34,667 nt of DNA from Desulfobacterales bacterium. Lineage in GTDB: Bacteria > Desulfobacterota > Desulfobacteria > Desulfobacterales > RPRI01. A program made the translations under genes and the position numbers. The first letter of the stretch is position 1. Each line of letters opens with the position of its first letter. The stretch spans positions 1 through 34,667 of the forward strand of contig JAGVOC010000135.1 in the NCBI GenBank assembly GCA_020052975.1, in the 5' to 3' direction. The notes under the pieces are model-generated. The model saw only the letters and a program-made list of their open reading frames with translations, was not told the origin of the DNA and made no database searches. Below are positions 16,598 through 26,122 of the stretch, piece by piece.

Positions 16598-17599
16598 ATG
16601 GACAGCACAAAACATCTTCTATTGTCACTCCTGCTGACACTTTTTATAAGTATTGCGGGGACTACAGGGTATATGATGATCGAAGGATGGGATCTTCTTG
16701 ATTCCATGTACATGACCATAATAACTCTCACTACCGTTGGATACGGTGAAGTGCATTCTGTAAGCAGGGCCGGCCGTATCTTTACAATGCTGCTTGTCCT
16801 TTTCGGGGTTGGTTTTTGTTTATATGTTGCTGGAGCCATGGTTCAATTCATGGTAGAAGGAAGAATAAGGGCTATTTTGGGGAGGAGAAGATTGGATAAA
16901 AAAATCGGAAGACTGAAAAACCATCACATAGTTTGCGGATACGGACGAATCGGAAGAGTGCTTTGTAAAAATTTAATCGGCAAGAAAGAATTCGACCTCG
17001 TTGTTTTGGAAAACAACAATAACCTCATCCCGGTTATGGAAGAAGATGGTGTTTTATATCTGCACGGGGATGCAGTAGATGAAGAGAACCTTATAAAAGC
17101 CGGAATAAAGACAGCAAAAGGGCTTGTTGCAGTCTTGGCTACAGATGCTGAAAATGTTTTTCTTGTTCTGACTGCAAGACAGCTCAATCCTCACCTTTAT
17201 ATAACAGCCAGAGCAAGCCGGAATGAAACAAAATCCAAGTTTTTAGCCGCAGGTGCCAATAACGTTGTGTCTCCATATGATATTGGTGCTATAAGTATGG
17301 CCCAGCGAATTCTAAAGCCAACGATTACTAGCTTTTTGGATCTTGCTTTCGCGGAACAGCGCAAAGACATCAAAATGGAAGAGATTCCGGTGAGTTCATC
17401 TTCAAGCCTAATAAATATTATGTTAAAAGATTCCGGTATTAGACAAAAATTCAATCTGATTATTATAGCAATAAAAAAACCGGACGGAAGTATGCTTTTC
17501 AATCCTTCCTTTGAGACAAAAATTGAGGCTGGAGATACAGTTATTGCTGTTGGCGAAGATTCAAATCTACAAAAACTCGAAAAAATCTTGGAATCTTAA
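16598..17599 (+). CDS. Ion-channel/TrkA-N (RCK) potassium channel protein
   Basis: Two-transmembrane potassium channel subunit with a cytosolic regulatory gating-ring domain, 333 residues. Helix 1 is at about residues 7-28, the pore loop carries the selectivity filter TVGYG (46-50), and helix 2 is at about 60-83. The RCK N domain begins at about 108 with a Rossmann motif GYGRIG (114-119) and an acidic Glu138 after the second strand (VVLENN) as expected for NAD(H) or nucleotide binding. The RCK C domain spans about 250-333. The architecture is that of MthK-like channels. It is a single gene; ATG at 16598 has no clear ribosome site. Confidence 0.92.
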   Translation: MDSTKHLLLSLLLTLFISIAGTTGYMMIEGWDLLDSMYMTIITLTTVGYGEVHSVSRAGRIFTMLLVLFGVGFCLYVAGAMVQFMVEGRIRAILGRRRLDKKIGRLKNHHIVCGYGRIGRVLCKNLIGKKEFDLVVLENNNNLIPVMEEDGVLYLHGDAVDEENLIKAGIKTAKGLVAVLATDAENVFLVLTARQLNPHLYITARASRNETKSKFLAAGANNVVSPYDIGAISMAQRILKPTITSFLDLAFAEQRKDIKMEEIPVSSSSSLINIMLKDSGIRQKFNLIIIAIKKPDGSMLFNPSFETKIEAGDTVIAVGEDSNLQKLEKILES

Positions 17600-17655
17600 A
17601 AAAAAATTGACCGCCCTGCTTAAAATTATCTGGCCGTACAAGCCGGATTTCCTGC

Positions 17656-18243
17656 TCAGATCTTATAAATTATTCTATTTTCCGTAATGATTATATCCAC
17701 ATGCTTATCATGAGATTCCATCGGCACATGTTGGACAATCTGACTTTCATACGCAAGTCCAACTTTTCTTGTGGTAACAGGAAGTATGGGAATCAGCCTA
17801 TCATATAAACCGTCTCCGGACCCTATTCTTCCTCCTTTTTCATCAAAAGCAAATCCGGGTATTATCGCTATATCAATAAACTCGATTGGAACGACTTTAC
17901 ACTTGCTGGTATCAGGCTCCAGAATACCTTTTTCCCCTCGCTTTAAACCCGTTTTGAGGTTATCAACCTTCAGTAAAGATATTTTTTGCATTTCTGCATT
18001 AAATGAAGGGAGAACAATGGTTTTATTATAATCAAAACATCTTTCAAGAATATCCCTGGTAACTACCTCATATCCTGAATTAATATAGAGCAAAGAAGTT
18101 TTTGCTTCGATAAAATTAGCAAATTCAAACAGTCGTTTTTCTATGTTCTTCGTTTTTTCTGATATATTATTAGCAGAAAGCTTGCTAAATATTTTGGATA
18201 TATTATTTCGCATTTCACCTTTTTTTCCCCGAATTTCCTCCAT
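17656..18243 (-). CDS. 5-formyltetrahydrofolate cyclo-ligase
   Basis: ATP-dependent conversion of 5-formyl-THF to 5,10-methenyl-THF, 195 residues. Family features are KGILEPD in the middle, IIPGFAFDEKGGRIGSGDGLYDRLI (positions about 136-160 in the usual place of GxRxGxGGGYYDR) and VPMESHDKHVDIIITE near the end. The substrate loop is slightly atypical: GSGDGLYDR where most members have GxGGGYYDR. GGGAG stands 7 bases before ATG 18243. In many proteobacteria this gene is downstream of 6S RNA; I searched the 217-bp upstream gap and do not recognise one. It is divergent from serS. Confidence 0.92.
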   Translation of the reverse strand: MEEIRGKKGEMRNNISKIFSKLSANNISEKTKNIEKRLFEFANFIEAKTSLLYINSGYEVVTRDILERCFDYNKTIVLPSFNAEMQKISLLKVDNLKTGLKRGEKGILEPDTSKCKVVPIEFIDIAIIPGFAFDEKGGRIGSGDGLYDRLIPILPVTTRKVGLAYESQIVQHVPMESHDKHVDIIITENRIIYKI

Positions 18244-18289
18244 ATACGATCTCCCGAGAAAATAGAATTTATAATCTTATTAACATAAT

Positions 18290-18307
18290 AGTTGACAAAA
18301 GTCAACT
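18290..18307. promoter_or_regulatory. Perfect 7-bp inverted repeat between cyclo-ligase and serS
   Basis: AGTTGAC-AAAA-GTCAACT. It includes TTGACA and lies between divergent genes, so it may be an operator or a -35 region. The remainder of this 217-bp gap is AT-rich and contains the features at 18319-18347 and 18405-18426. Confidence 0.3.
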
Positions 18308-18318
18308 TATAAAAATCA

Positions 18319-18347
18319 TTGACTAAAAAGCTTGTACGTGGTTAAAA
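18319..18347 (+). promoter_or_regulatory. Candidate promoter for serS-thrC
   Basis: TTGACT (18319-18324), 17-bp spacer and TTAAAA (18342-18347). It would give an untranslated leader of roughly 105 bases that contains the hairpin at 18405-18426. Confidence 0.35.
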
Positions 18348-18404
18348 CAAACTAGTATTATGATAATAACATTATTTTGCCATATCTTTATTTTTCTTTT
18401 CTTT

Positions 18405-18426
18405 AATAAACCCTGTATGGTTTATT
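18405..18426. promoter_or_regulatory. Inverted repeat (8-bp arms) in serS leader
   Basis: AATAAACC-ctgtat-GGTTTATT, perfect arms, 34 bp before the serS start codon. It could form an RNA hairpin or be a protein site. It is not followed by a T-run and does not look like a T-box. Confidence 0.3.
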
Positions 18427-18460
18427 TATAGCTTATAATTAACATAAAATAGGAATAATT

Positions 18461-19735
18461 ATGCTGGAAATCAAATTTGTCAGACAAAATCTGGATTTTG
18501 TCCAAAATTCTATCTCAAAACGGGGCAAGGTCGCTGATATTGAAGGATTCAAGCATTATGACGCGAACATGCGATTAATTCTCACCGAAATCGAAGAATT
18601 AAGACATCGACGAAATGTTGTTTCGGAACAAATCGCAATCATGAAAAAAAAGGGCGATGATACAAACACTCTCGTATTAGAAATGCGCAATGTCTCCGCT
18701 AAAATAAAAAATCTCAATTCTGCGCTTTCGGAAAATGAGGAAATGATCAACAAGATTCTTCTTGAACTCCCAAATATTCCACATAGTTCAGTTCAGGAAG
18801 GAAAGGATAGTTCAGATAATTTGACGATAAAAATGGTTGGGGAAAGACCGGCTTTTGAATTTGAGCCAAAAAACCACTGGGAAATAGGTGAATATCTTAA
18901 GATATTTGACTTTGACAGAGCCTCAAAGATCACAGGTGCCCGCTTTCCTTTATATTTTGGTGCAGGGGCAAAACTCGAAAGAGCGCTGATAAATTTCATG
19001 GTGGATATACATACAACTGAACACGGCTATACCGAAGTTCTGCCCCCATTTATTGTTAACAAGCAAAGCATGACAAGCACCGGACAATTGCCAAAGTTTG
19101 CCGAAGATCTCTTCAAACTGGAAGGGTGGGATTATTATCTGATCCCCACAGCCGAAGTACCTGTAACAAATATTCATCAAAATGAAATTTTAGACGAAGA
19201 GATGCTTCCCATTCTCTATACGGCTTACACTCCTTGTTTCCGTTCAGAAGCCGGTTCTTACGGAAAAGATACTAAAGGCTTGATAAGGCAACATCAGTTC
19301 AACAAGGTAGAGCTTGTAAAATTTTCAAAGCCTGAAACTTCTTATGATGAACTTGAAGATCTTTTGAATAATGCCGAAACCATTTTAAAACGCCTTGGTC
19401 TTTCATACCAGGTTGTTTGCCTTTGCACCGGAGATCTCGGCTTTTCTGCTGCAAAAACATATGATATAGAAGTTTGGATGCCGGCGCAGGGTGTTTACAG
19501 GGAAATCTCCTCGTGCAGTAATTTCGAAAATTTCCAGGCGCGGCGCGGTAATATACGATTCAAAAGAAAAGGTAAAAAAGGCACAGAGCTTGTTCATACT
19601 TTAAACGGATCGGGTCTGGCTGTTGGGCGAACGGTTGCAGCCATTCTTGAAAACTACCAACTGGAAGATGGCTCCGTTATTATTCCCGAAAATCTGAGGC
19701 CCTACATGGGGGGATTGGAAAGGATATTGCCATGA
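18461..19735 (+). CDS. serS: Seryl-tRNA synthetase
   Basis: Class II synthetase that charges tRNA-Ser and, if present, tRNA-Sec; 424 residues. The N-terminal long coiled-coil arm (about 25-105) is recognised by its charged heptad-like helices. Motif 2 is [21 protein letters not shown] and motif 3 is [17 protein letters not shown], both complete. AGGAAT precedes ATG 18461 at good spacing. It overlaps thrC by four bases (ATGA), so the two are translationally coupled. Confidence 0.97.
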   Translation: MLEIKFVRQNLDFVQNSISKRGKVADIEGFKHYDANMRLILTEIEELRHRRNVVSEQIAIMKKKGDDTNTLVLEMRNVSAKIKNLNSALSENEEMINKILLELPNIPHSSVQEGKDSSDNLTIKMVGERPAFEFEPKNHWEIGEYLKIFDFDRASKITGARFPLYFGAGAKLERALINFMVDIHTTEHGYTEVLPPFIVNKQSMTSTGQLPKFAEDLFKLEGWDYYLIPTAEVPVTNIHQNEILDEEMLPILYTAYTPCFRSEAGSYGKDTKGLIRQHQFNKVELVKFSKPETSYDELEDLLNNAETILKRLGLSYQVVCLCTGDLGFSAAKTYDIEVWMPAQGVYREISSCSNFENFQARRGNIRFKRKGKKGTELVHTLNGSGLAVGRTVAAILENYQLEDGSVIIPENLRPYMGGLERILP

Positions 19736-21234
19736 AATCCGAATCCTTCCCAAAAAATATCAGGCCATACATAATTCCGGGGCATAAAGGAGATCTTGTT
19801 TACCGTTGCCTCGGATGCGGCAGGGAATACGGAATAGAAAAACTTCTTTACACCTGCCCTGATTGCAGCAAAGTTCTGTTAATTCAAGATTTGAATTTTG
19901 CCTTTTTGAAAAGAATCCCTGGTAAAAAGTGGCGAGAGATTTTTGATTACCGCCGTATGTTAAAAATACCGGCCTTAAAAGGAATATACCGCTACCACGA
20001 ATTTATTGGCCCGATTATCCCTCTTTCTTCGGTAATATACCTGGGTGAAGGACACACTCCGGTTATCGAGGCTAATTATTTACTGCAGGAAAAGGCTGGG
20101 GTGAGGTTTTTCTTTAAAAATGACGGCCAGAATCCTAGCGCATCATTCAAGGACAGGGGAATGGCAAGTGCATTCAGCTATATTAATTTTCTGGTTCAAA
20201 ACAAGCTTGTTTCTGATGTCCTCGCAATCTGCGCTTCAACAGGAGATACTTCTGCGTCAGCGGCTCTATATGCTTCTTATCTTGAACCCAATATCAAGTC
20301 TGCTGTTTTGCTTCCGCATAAAAAAGTTACCCCCCAGCAGCTTTCCCAGCCTTTGGGAAGCGGTGCTTCGGTTTTTGAAATACCCGGCGTTTTTGACGAC
20401 TGCATGAAGATAGTAGAAAATTTATCCGAAAAATATAATGTTGCTCTCCTGAATTCAAAGAATGCATGGCGAATTCTCGGGCAGGAATCTTATTCCTATG
20501 AGATTGCTCAGGATTTCGAGTATGATATGAGTAACAAAGCCATATTTGTCCCTATCGGAAACGCAGGAAACATCACAGCTGTATTAAATGGATTCATAAA
20601 ATTTTACGAGACAGGCATTATAGATGTTTTACCAAAAATAATCGGCGTTCAATCAGAACATGCCAACCCGGTGTTTAATTACTACAGTGAACCGGATGCC
20701 AAAAAACGCAAATTCGTTCCGGTAAATGTTAAGCCGAGTGTCGCTCAGGCTGCAATGATAGGAAATCCGGTTTCAATGCCAAGAGTGATCAATCTTGTTG
20801 AAACGTACAACAGTCTTGCCGGAAAAGAATGCGTTTTTTTCGTTGAAGTGAAGGAACAAGCAATCATGGATTGGCAAATCACAGCAAACCGACATGGACA
20901 CATCGCATGCACCCATGGCGGTGAATGTCTTGCCGGTCTCGTTGTCGCAATCAAAAAGGGTTTCGTATCAAAAAAAGACTCCGCAGTGTTAGATTCAACA
21001 GCACATGCGCTTAAATTCTCGGGATTTCAGGATATGTATTTTGAAAATAAATTTCCTATTGAATACGGGATATCCTCCGATAAATCCCTGGTTAACTTCC
21101 CTGTTTTGATACATCCCAAAGATTTGAAAAAAGTGCCGGCTTCGGGAAAGCCATTAAAAGAATCTGATTTTAAAATATTTTCAAACCGCGTATCAGATGA
21201 GATTGCAGAAATTCTCGATCTTCAAAAAAAATAG
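19732..21234 (+). CDS. thrC: Threonine synthase
   Basis: PLP enzyme converting O-phosphohomoserine to threonine, 500 residues. An N-terminal zinc-ribbon-like segment CLGCGREYG...CPDC (about 25-48) precedes the fold type II catalytic domain. The PLP lysine is Lys140 in [10 protein letters not shown], and the glycine-rich phosphate loop is present as PIGNAGNI. The start ATG overlaps the serS stop. It ends in TAG with a second in-frame stop (TGA 21277-21279) 15 codons on. No terminator is visible before the next gene, 82 bp away. Confidence 0.93.
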   Translation: MKSESFPKNIRPYIIPGHKGDLVYRCLGCGREYGIEKLLYTCPDCSKVLLIQDLNFAFLKRIPGKKWREIFDYRRMLKIPALKGIYRYHEFIGPIIPLSSVIYLGEGHTPVIEANYLLQEKAGVRFFFKNDGQNPSASFKDRGMASAFSYINFLVQNKLVSDVLAICASTGDTSASAALYASYLEPNIKSAVLLPHKKVTPQQLSQPLGSGASVFEIPGVFDDCMKIVENLSEKYNVALLNSKNAWRILGQESYSYEIAQDFEYDMSNKAIFVPIGNAGNITAVLNGFIKFYETGIIDVLPKIIGVQSEHANPVFNYYSEPDAKKRKFVPVNVKPSVAQAAMIGNPVSMPRVINLVETYNSLAGKECVFFVEVKEQAIMDWQITANRHGHIACTHGGECLAGLVVAIKKGFVSKKDSAVLDSTAHALKFSGFQDMYFENKFPIEYGISSDKSLVNFPVLIHPKDLKKVPASGKPLKESDFKIFSNRVSDEIAEILDLQKK

Positions 21235-21316
21235 CTGGTCTCAAAAAAACTTTTTCTTTATACATTATTGAAAAAATGACCAATAAAATAATCCTCGGGA
21301 ATAGGGATAAATAAAT

Positions 21317-22087
21317 ATGAAAAAAAACTGGCTTTTTTACACAGCGTTTCTTGTTTTTATTATACACATGCTTTCCTGTTCAGCGAACCTTGAACGTTTA
21401 AAGAAACAGGAAGAAGACATTAGGGATGTTGGAGAAGCCTATATGGGCCAAGGCGATTATACTTCAGCACTTAATGAATTGCTTAAAGCAGAACTAATGT
21501 ATTCAAAAGATCCACACCTCCATAATGATCTTGGCATTGTCTACATGGCAAAAGACAAACTTGAACTTGCGATTATACATTTCAATAAAGCAATAGAACT
21601 CAAACCTGATTATGCTCCTGCAAGAAATAATCTGGGAACAGCCTATTTTGCGAAAAACGATTGGGATTCAGCAATTGCCTGCTTTAAAGAGGTTTCAAAA
21701 GATCTTCTTTATGCGACTCCTCACTATCCTTTATACAATCTGGGATGTGCATATTACAACAAAAAAGATTTTATAGCAGCTGAACGATACTACAAAGAAG
21801 CATTGAAAATCGAGCCAAAATTTTCAGCCGCGTTGCATGGACTCGGTCTAACTTATCTTGCAACTGGAAATGCTTCTGAAGCGGTAAGCTATATTGAAAA
21901 AGCAATCAAATATTCCCCTGGGTTTCCGGAGCTTCAAATGGATCTGGCCGGAGCCTATGTGTTGTTAAAAAATTACTCCAAAGCTGTCGATATCTATAAT
22001 AAAGTCATTGAAGTTGCGCCTGAAAGCCTTATGGCTGTTCAGGCAAAAAGTGAAATCACAAGAATACAAAAGGAACATATGAAATAA
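21317..22087 (+). CDS. TPR-repeat lipoprotein, PilF/PilW-like
   Basis: Exported lipoprotein of 256 residues. The signal sequence ends in a lipobox MLSC with Cys21 as the lipidated residue. The rest is a run of about six tetratricopeptide repeats from residue 35 on, for example HNDLGIVYMAKDKLELAIIHF and ALHGLGLTYLATGNASEAVSY. The size, lipobox and TPR content match the pilotin-like PilF/PilW lipoproteins that help PilQ secretin assembly. It lies tail to tail with pilQ, which supports that role, but TPR lipoproteins of other function look the same, so this is inference. AGGGAT precedes the start codon. Confidence 0.75.
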   Translation: MKKNWLFYTAFLVFIIHMLSCSANLERLKKQEEDIRDVGEAYMGQGDYTSALNELLKAELMYSKDPHLHNDLGIVYMAKDKLELAIIHFNKAIELKPDYAPARNNLGTAYFAKNDWDSAIACFKEVSKDLLYATPHYPLYNLGCAYYNKKDFIAAERYYKEALKIEPKFSAALHGLGLTYLATGNASEAVSYIEKAIKYSPGFPELQMDLAGAYVLLKNYSKAVDIYNKVIEVAPESLMAVQAKSEITRIQKEHMK

Positions 22088-22117
22088 AATTGAAATGATC
22101 AGGGGGCTGGTTTTATA

Positions 22118-22164
22118 AAGCAATGGGGCGGATTACATGACAATTATAGTCCGCCCCATTGCTT
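22118..22164. terminator. Bidirectional terminator between TPR gene and pilQ
   Basis: A 15-bp perfect stem (22118-22132 with 22150-22164, core AGCAATGGGGCGGA) around a 17-base loop, with TTATTT on the plus side and CTTTATAAAA on the minus side. It lies exactly between the two converging genes and ends two bases before the pilQ stop. Confidence 0.8.
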
Positions 22165-22166
22165 AT

Positions 22167-24620
22167 TTATGATCGCTGCTCAAGCTGAACAATTCGGGGA
22201 GTTATAAAGATAAGTAGTTCTTCCTTGTTGTCCGTGTTTGTGTCCGCCTTGAAGAGCCATCCAAGAATGGGAAGCTTTGAGAGGCCGGGCACACCCGAAC
22301 CCCCGGTACTCTTGGTGGTCTTGATTATACCGCCTATTACAACCGTTTCACCGTCATTAATCAGGAGCTCTGTTTCCGCTTCCTTTGTAGTAAATGATTG
22401 CTGTCCGCCTATTATATTTCCTAAATCCCTCTTTTTGATCTTTATCACCATTGAAATCCGGTTATCCGGAGTTACATGGGGTTTAACCTTTAACTCGAGA
22501 TCAACATCTTCAAAGACAGTTGTTGTATTCCCTGATGTATCAAGTTTGTTATAAGGATAACGCAACCCCTGTTTAATGGTAGCCTCCTTGTTGTCAAGAG
22601 TAACTATCTTGGGCGCAGAAATTATCTTCCCATCTCCCTGGGATTCCATGGCCTGAAGTTTGGCATTCAACAAAAGGGGAGTACCGGCAATTTTAACAAA
22701 ATTAAATCCGATGCTTGCAGCACTTGATGTAGTTGGAAAGTTCATAGCCATATTTAAACCGTAAGTCCCCCCGAGATTGTTATAATTTCTCTGAGGACCA
22801 ACCCCCACGCGGTCATCAATTGTAGTAGCATTTGGTCCAATCTGGGCAGGAAGGAGGCTTGTAGGTTGAACACCAACTCCTGATCCCCATGTGGTTCCAA
22901 TTTCTCTTGAAAAGTTGGTGTTAGCTTCAACTATTCTTGCCTCTATAATTACCTGGGGAGTAACCCTGTCAAGTCTTTTGACAATTTCTTTTGCCTGTTT
23001 AATTACTTGAGCCACATCCGTTATGATGATAAGATTTGTCCTGTCATCAACACTGATATTCCCTCGATCCTTGGTCTTAATCTTATCCAGATGGGGCAAT
23101 ATATCTGATTTAGCGTTAGAATAGTTTATGGGAATATATTCAACAACGAGCTCTTCAAGTGATTTTTGCTGCTCTTTTGATTTTTGTTCAGCCAGGAATT
23201 TTGCCTGCTTTAATTCTTCTTCCTTTTTAATAGCTTCAAGAGGAGCTATCCGTACAATGTCACCTTCATAGACCATCCCAAGCTGATTCATTTTAAGAAC
23301 AAGATCAAGAACCTGGTCCCATGGAACAGGTTTTTCCAATGACAATGTGACTTTCCCAGTAACACTTTTATCTATTGCAAAATTTTTACCGCTGACTTCT
23401 CTCAAAATACGAAATACATTTTTGATATCAGTATCAAAAAAATCAAGCGCTATCTTCTCCCCTGTATATTTTTGCGCTGGCTCAAGAAGAGGCTTTTTAG
23501 CTTCTGCAACCTGCTTTGTAACTGGCTCTTTTATTTCAGTTTCAACCGGTTCAACAGCCACATTGGTGAGAACTTCTTTCCAATCCGGGAGATCAGTTTC
23601 ATTTTCCGGTTTTGGCAAAACTGAAGAAGCTTCAAAATGGACCTTTATAAAACTTCCCGATTGTTCAACAACGTAGGGAACCGATTCTCTCAGCTCAATT
23701 GCAATAATGGATGTGTTTTTCATTACCGGCTTCTGTACAGGCATAATTCTGTCAACTGCGCTGTTGAACCTTGTGGTAATTAGAGGCCGTTTTCTTGACG
23801 CGGAAATATTGGTATTATTTAGCTGAAGGTGCAGTAATCTGTCCGCAGCCTTTTTAATGTTGTATTCGACAGGTCTTGTAGTTCCAATGGATAATGTGGA
23901 TTTCCCGTTCTCTTCACTTGAAAAGTCAATCTTGTTAACCCATGCAGGTTTCACATATTTAGCAACCGACTTTCCCTTTGAAGCATCAGGGATAGTTATT
24001 GGTTGAGGTGATGCAACTTGATTTTTTTCTTCATAAACAACAGGCTGAACTATAATTTTGGGCTGACCATTTGTCTTTGAGCTAGCCAACTCCATAGAAC
24101 CAATATTGATTAAAAGCCCGTCTGAAACCGGTATAGCTGAAAAAGCTTTAAGGTACTCGTTTTTTGTATCTAAAACAACCCGAACTTTATTCGCATACGA
24201 GTTATAGCGGACTCTGCTTACCCATTCAGTTTCGGCAGATACCGTTTGTTCCTTATTCTCCTCTGAACCTGCAATATTTAAAAGGTCAAAAACTATGCGC
24301 GCCGGAAGCTTATTTTTTCTTTTAATCGTAAATGATTCAAAATTGTTAATCTTCCCGTCTGCCTTGATACTCACAGCTATGCCGTTATCTTTTTTCGCAA
24401 AATCTACAGATTCAAATTTTGTTGCCGTTTGAGGCGCAATTTCAGCAGTTGTTAAATCAACCTGTTTTATTTCACTCGTTGCGGTTCCGGTTATACCTGC
24501 CAGCTTCTGATCTTTTTGCTGAGCATAAATATCAGATGATCCAGTATACAGCAAAATAAGAAAGGCAAGAAAAATGGCAACCGAACAACTACCGAACATT
24601 TTTATTTGGTCATAATTCAT
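22167..24620 (-). CDS. pilQ: Type IV pilus secretin PilQ
   Basis: Outer-membrane secretin channel through which the pilus is extruded, 817 residues. After a signal peptide (1-34, ending in YAQ) come two AMIN-type beta domains (about 65-160 and 225-330), the secretin short N-terminal (STN) domain (about 395-470, FDTDIKNVFRILREVSGKNF), an N1 domain (about 500-575) and the C-terminal secretin domain (VVIGGIIKT, SGVPGLSKLPILGWLFK, ELLIFITPRIV). The frame is open 25 codons upstream, but ATG 24620 lies just after the pilP TAA with GGAGAAG at good spacing and gives a proper signal peptide. It is the last gene of the pilMNOPQ operon. Confidence 0.95.
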   Translation of the reverse strand: MNYDQIKMFGSCSVAIFLAFLILLYTGSSDIYAQQKDQKLAGITGTATSEIKQVDLTTAEIAPQTATKFESVDFAKKDNGIAVSIKADGKINNFESFTIKRKNKLPARIVFDLLNIAGSEENKEQTVSAETEWVSRVRYNSYANKVRVVLDTKNEYLKAFSAIPVSDGLLINIGSMELASSKTNGQPKIIVQPVVYEEKNQVASPQPITIPDASKGKSVAKYVKPAWVNKIDFSSEENGKSTLSIGTTRPVEYNIKKAADRLLHLQLNNTNISASRKRPLITTRFNSAVDRIMPVQKPVMKNTSIIAIELRESVPYVVEQSGSFIKVHFEASSVLPKPENETDLPDWKEVLTNVAVEPVETEIKEPVTKQVAEAKKPLLEPAQKYTGEKIALDFFDTDIKNVFRILREVSGKNFAIDKSVTGKVTLSLEKPVPWDQVLDLVLKMNQLGMVYEGDIVRIAPLEAIKKEEELKQAKFLAEQKSKEQQKSLEELVVEYIPINYSNAKSDILPHLDKIKTKDRGNISVDDRTNLIIITDVAQVIKQAKEIVKRLDRVTPQVIIEARIVEANTNFSREIGTTWGSGVGVQPTSLLPAQIGPNATTIDDRVGVGPQRNYNNLGGTYGLNMAMNFPTTSSAASIGFNFVKIAGTPLLLNAKLQAMESQGDGKIISAPKIVTLDNKEATIKQGLRYPYNKLDTSGNTTTVFEDVDLELKVKPHVTPDNRISMVIKIKKRDLGNIIGGQQSFTTKEAETELLINDGETVVIGGIIKTTKSTGGSGVPGLSKLPILGWLFKADTNTDNKEELLIFITPRIVQLEQRS

Positions 24621-24621
24621 A

Positions 24622-25464
24622 TTATTCTTCTCCAAGAGGTTTCTGAAGTTTAAGTTCTCTTTCTTGGATAGTACTCTTCCCAACAATACTTTCAACTTCT
24701 TCTTCTATAATTATTCTATCCTTGAGTACCTTAACAACTCTTCCGGAATTAATTCCCAGATAAGTCCCTTTTGCAACAATATATCCCTTGCCTGACGCTT
24801 CTTCAACAAGAGCTTTATTCCCGCTTGGAGCCCGCATCACTGCCACTAGTTTAAGCTGACCTAAATCAATCATTTCCAGTGGAGTTCTGGGAATACGTCC
24901 TTTCCTTTCCTTTTCAGCTCCTGATAGTGGCCCTTCATCTTTAAACAGAGGAATAAATGGATCTATTCTTCCTTGAGGATTATAAACAGGTATTATTTCA
25001 GATTGTATTTTCGCAATTTCAGCAGCAGGATCTGGTGCTGACGGTTGAAGGGCCGGGGAAGGGGTTGTTGTTTTAACTTCGCCTGAGATAACCTCTGTTT
25101 TTGGTTTAACTGCCTGCATTGCCGTATCTTTTTTTTCCTGTTCTGTTTTTACCGCCTCTCCCGATTTTCCCTTATCCGGAAGTACCGGCGGCTGTATGGA
25201 AACTGCCGGCTTTTCAGCCCCACTGCTGGTTTTGGCTGTTGAAGTATCGGTTTTTACTTCTTTAACTTCTGTGCCCTGTTTTGCAGGAACATTCACAGTT
25301 ACCGGAACATCAGCCGGAGCTGTTTCACTCTTCTTTGCAACTATCTTTTTACTCACAGCCACAGGCTTTGTTGTTGGTTCAGTTTTATCGCCGCATCCGT
25401 TTATTAATAAAAACAGACATACAAAACAAACTGCGATAATAATTTTAATTAGATGTTTAGGCAT
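24622..25464 (-). CDS. pilP: Type IV pilus inner-membrane lipoprotein PilP
   Basis: Links the PilNO inner-membrane complex to PilQ. The 280-residue product has a lipoprotein signal with Cys24 in LINGC, then a long low-complexity linker rich in Pro, Lys, Thr, Val and Ala (about 25-155), and a C-terminal PilP beta domain starting at YNPQGRIDPFIPLF (about 158-171). The linker is longer than in the Pseudomonas and Neisseria proteins, perhaps spanning a wider periplasm. Its start overlaps pilO by eight bases and its stop is one base before the pilQ start. Confidence 0.92.
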   Translation of the reverse strand: MPKHLIKIIIAVCFVCLFLLINGCGDKTEPTTKPVAVSKKIVAKKSETAPADVPVTVNVPAKQGTEVKEVKTDTSTAKTSSGAEKPAVSIQPPVLPDKGKSGEAVKTEQEKKDTAMQAVKPKTEVISGEVKTTTPSPALQPSAPDPAAEIAKIQSEIIPVYNPQGRIDPFIPLFKDEGPLSGAEKERKGRIPRTPLEMIDLGQLKLVAVMRAPSGNKALVEEASGKGYIVAKGTYLGINSGRVVKVLKDRIIIEEEVESIVGKSTIQERELKLQKPLGEE

Positions 25465-26122
25465 GCTTACCAGGCTTTGTTACTGTTTTCTTAGTTGAGG
25501 CTCCCTTTTTTTCTGATATTTCGGAATCCTTTGTATCCAAAAACTTGTAAGTTACAGCAGTACATGTGGTAACAAGATCGTTATTCTTTTTTGACTGGTC
25601 AACTCTCATGACAATATCTTGAATATTAACTATTCTTGGAAGCCGCGCCACTTTGTCAAAAAAAACGGCTACGTTGTGGTACTTACCGGAAATTTGTATC
25701 GATACCGGAATTTCAGCGTAAAAACTTTTATTTCTTTCATTTCCTGGTTGGAAAAGGACAAATTCAAGTCCTGCCTCCTGGCCGGATAAGGATATACTTT
25801 CGAGAAGAGATGGTATCTCTTTCGATTCAGGAAGGGCTTTCATAACTACCTTCAGCTGTATCTCGGCTTTATTAAATTCTTCTGTTAACCTCGGAAGTTC
25901 TTTTGCGGTTATTTTTGCAGCAGCAAGTTTTTTATCCAAATCTGAATATTCAGAACTAAGCTTATGATACTGTTGTAGTTTGGGGGAAAAAATAAAATAA
26001 ACAAAAGCAGTTACTATAACAACTATTACACCGCTGAAAAGGAGAAATCGTTTTATCTTCGTAAGCTTTTCAAGTTTTTCAAATATAGGGGCAATTGATT
26101 TTGAAATGTCTGGTTTTCCCAT
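25457..26122 (-). CDS. pilO: Type IV pilus assembly protein PilO
   Basis: Inner-membrane alignment-complex protein of 221 residues: a short cytosolic N-terminus, one membrane helix (about 25-48, FLLFSGVIVVIVTAFVYFIF), a coiled coil (about 52-90) and a C-terminal ferredoxin-like domain (LLESISLSGQEAGLEFVLFQPG). It starts one base overlapping the pilN stop (TAATG) and ends eight bases inside pilP. The C-terminal tail is Lys-rich. Confidence 0.93.
   Translation of the reverse strand: MGKPDISKSIAPIFEKLEKLTKIKRFLLFSGVIVVIVTAFVYFIFSPKLQQYHKLSSEYSDLDKKLAAAKITAKELPRLTEEFNKAEIQLKVVMKALPESKEIPSLLESISLSGQEAGLEFVLFQPGNERNKSFYAEIPVSIQISGKYHNVAVFFDKVARLPRIVNIQDIVMRVDQSKKNNDLVTTCTAVTYKFLDTKDSEISEKKGASTKKTVTKPGKHA

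Noticed and set aside
18244..18460. Possible 6S RNA next to the cyclo-ligase gene
   Set aside because: The gap is very AT-rich and shows no long rod-like pairing with a central bubble.
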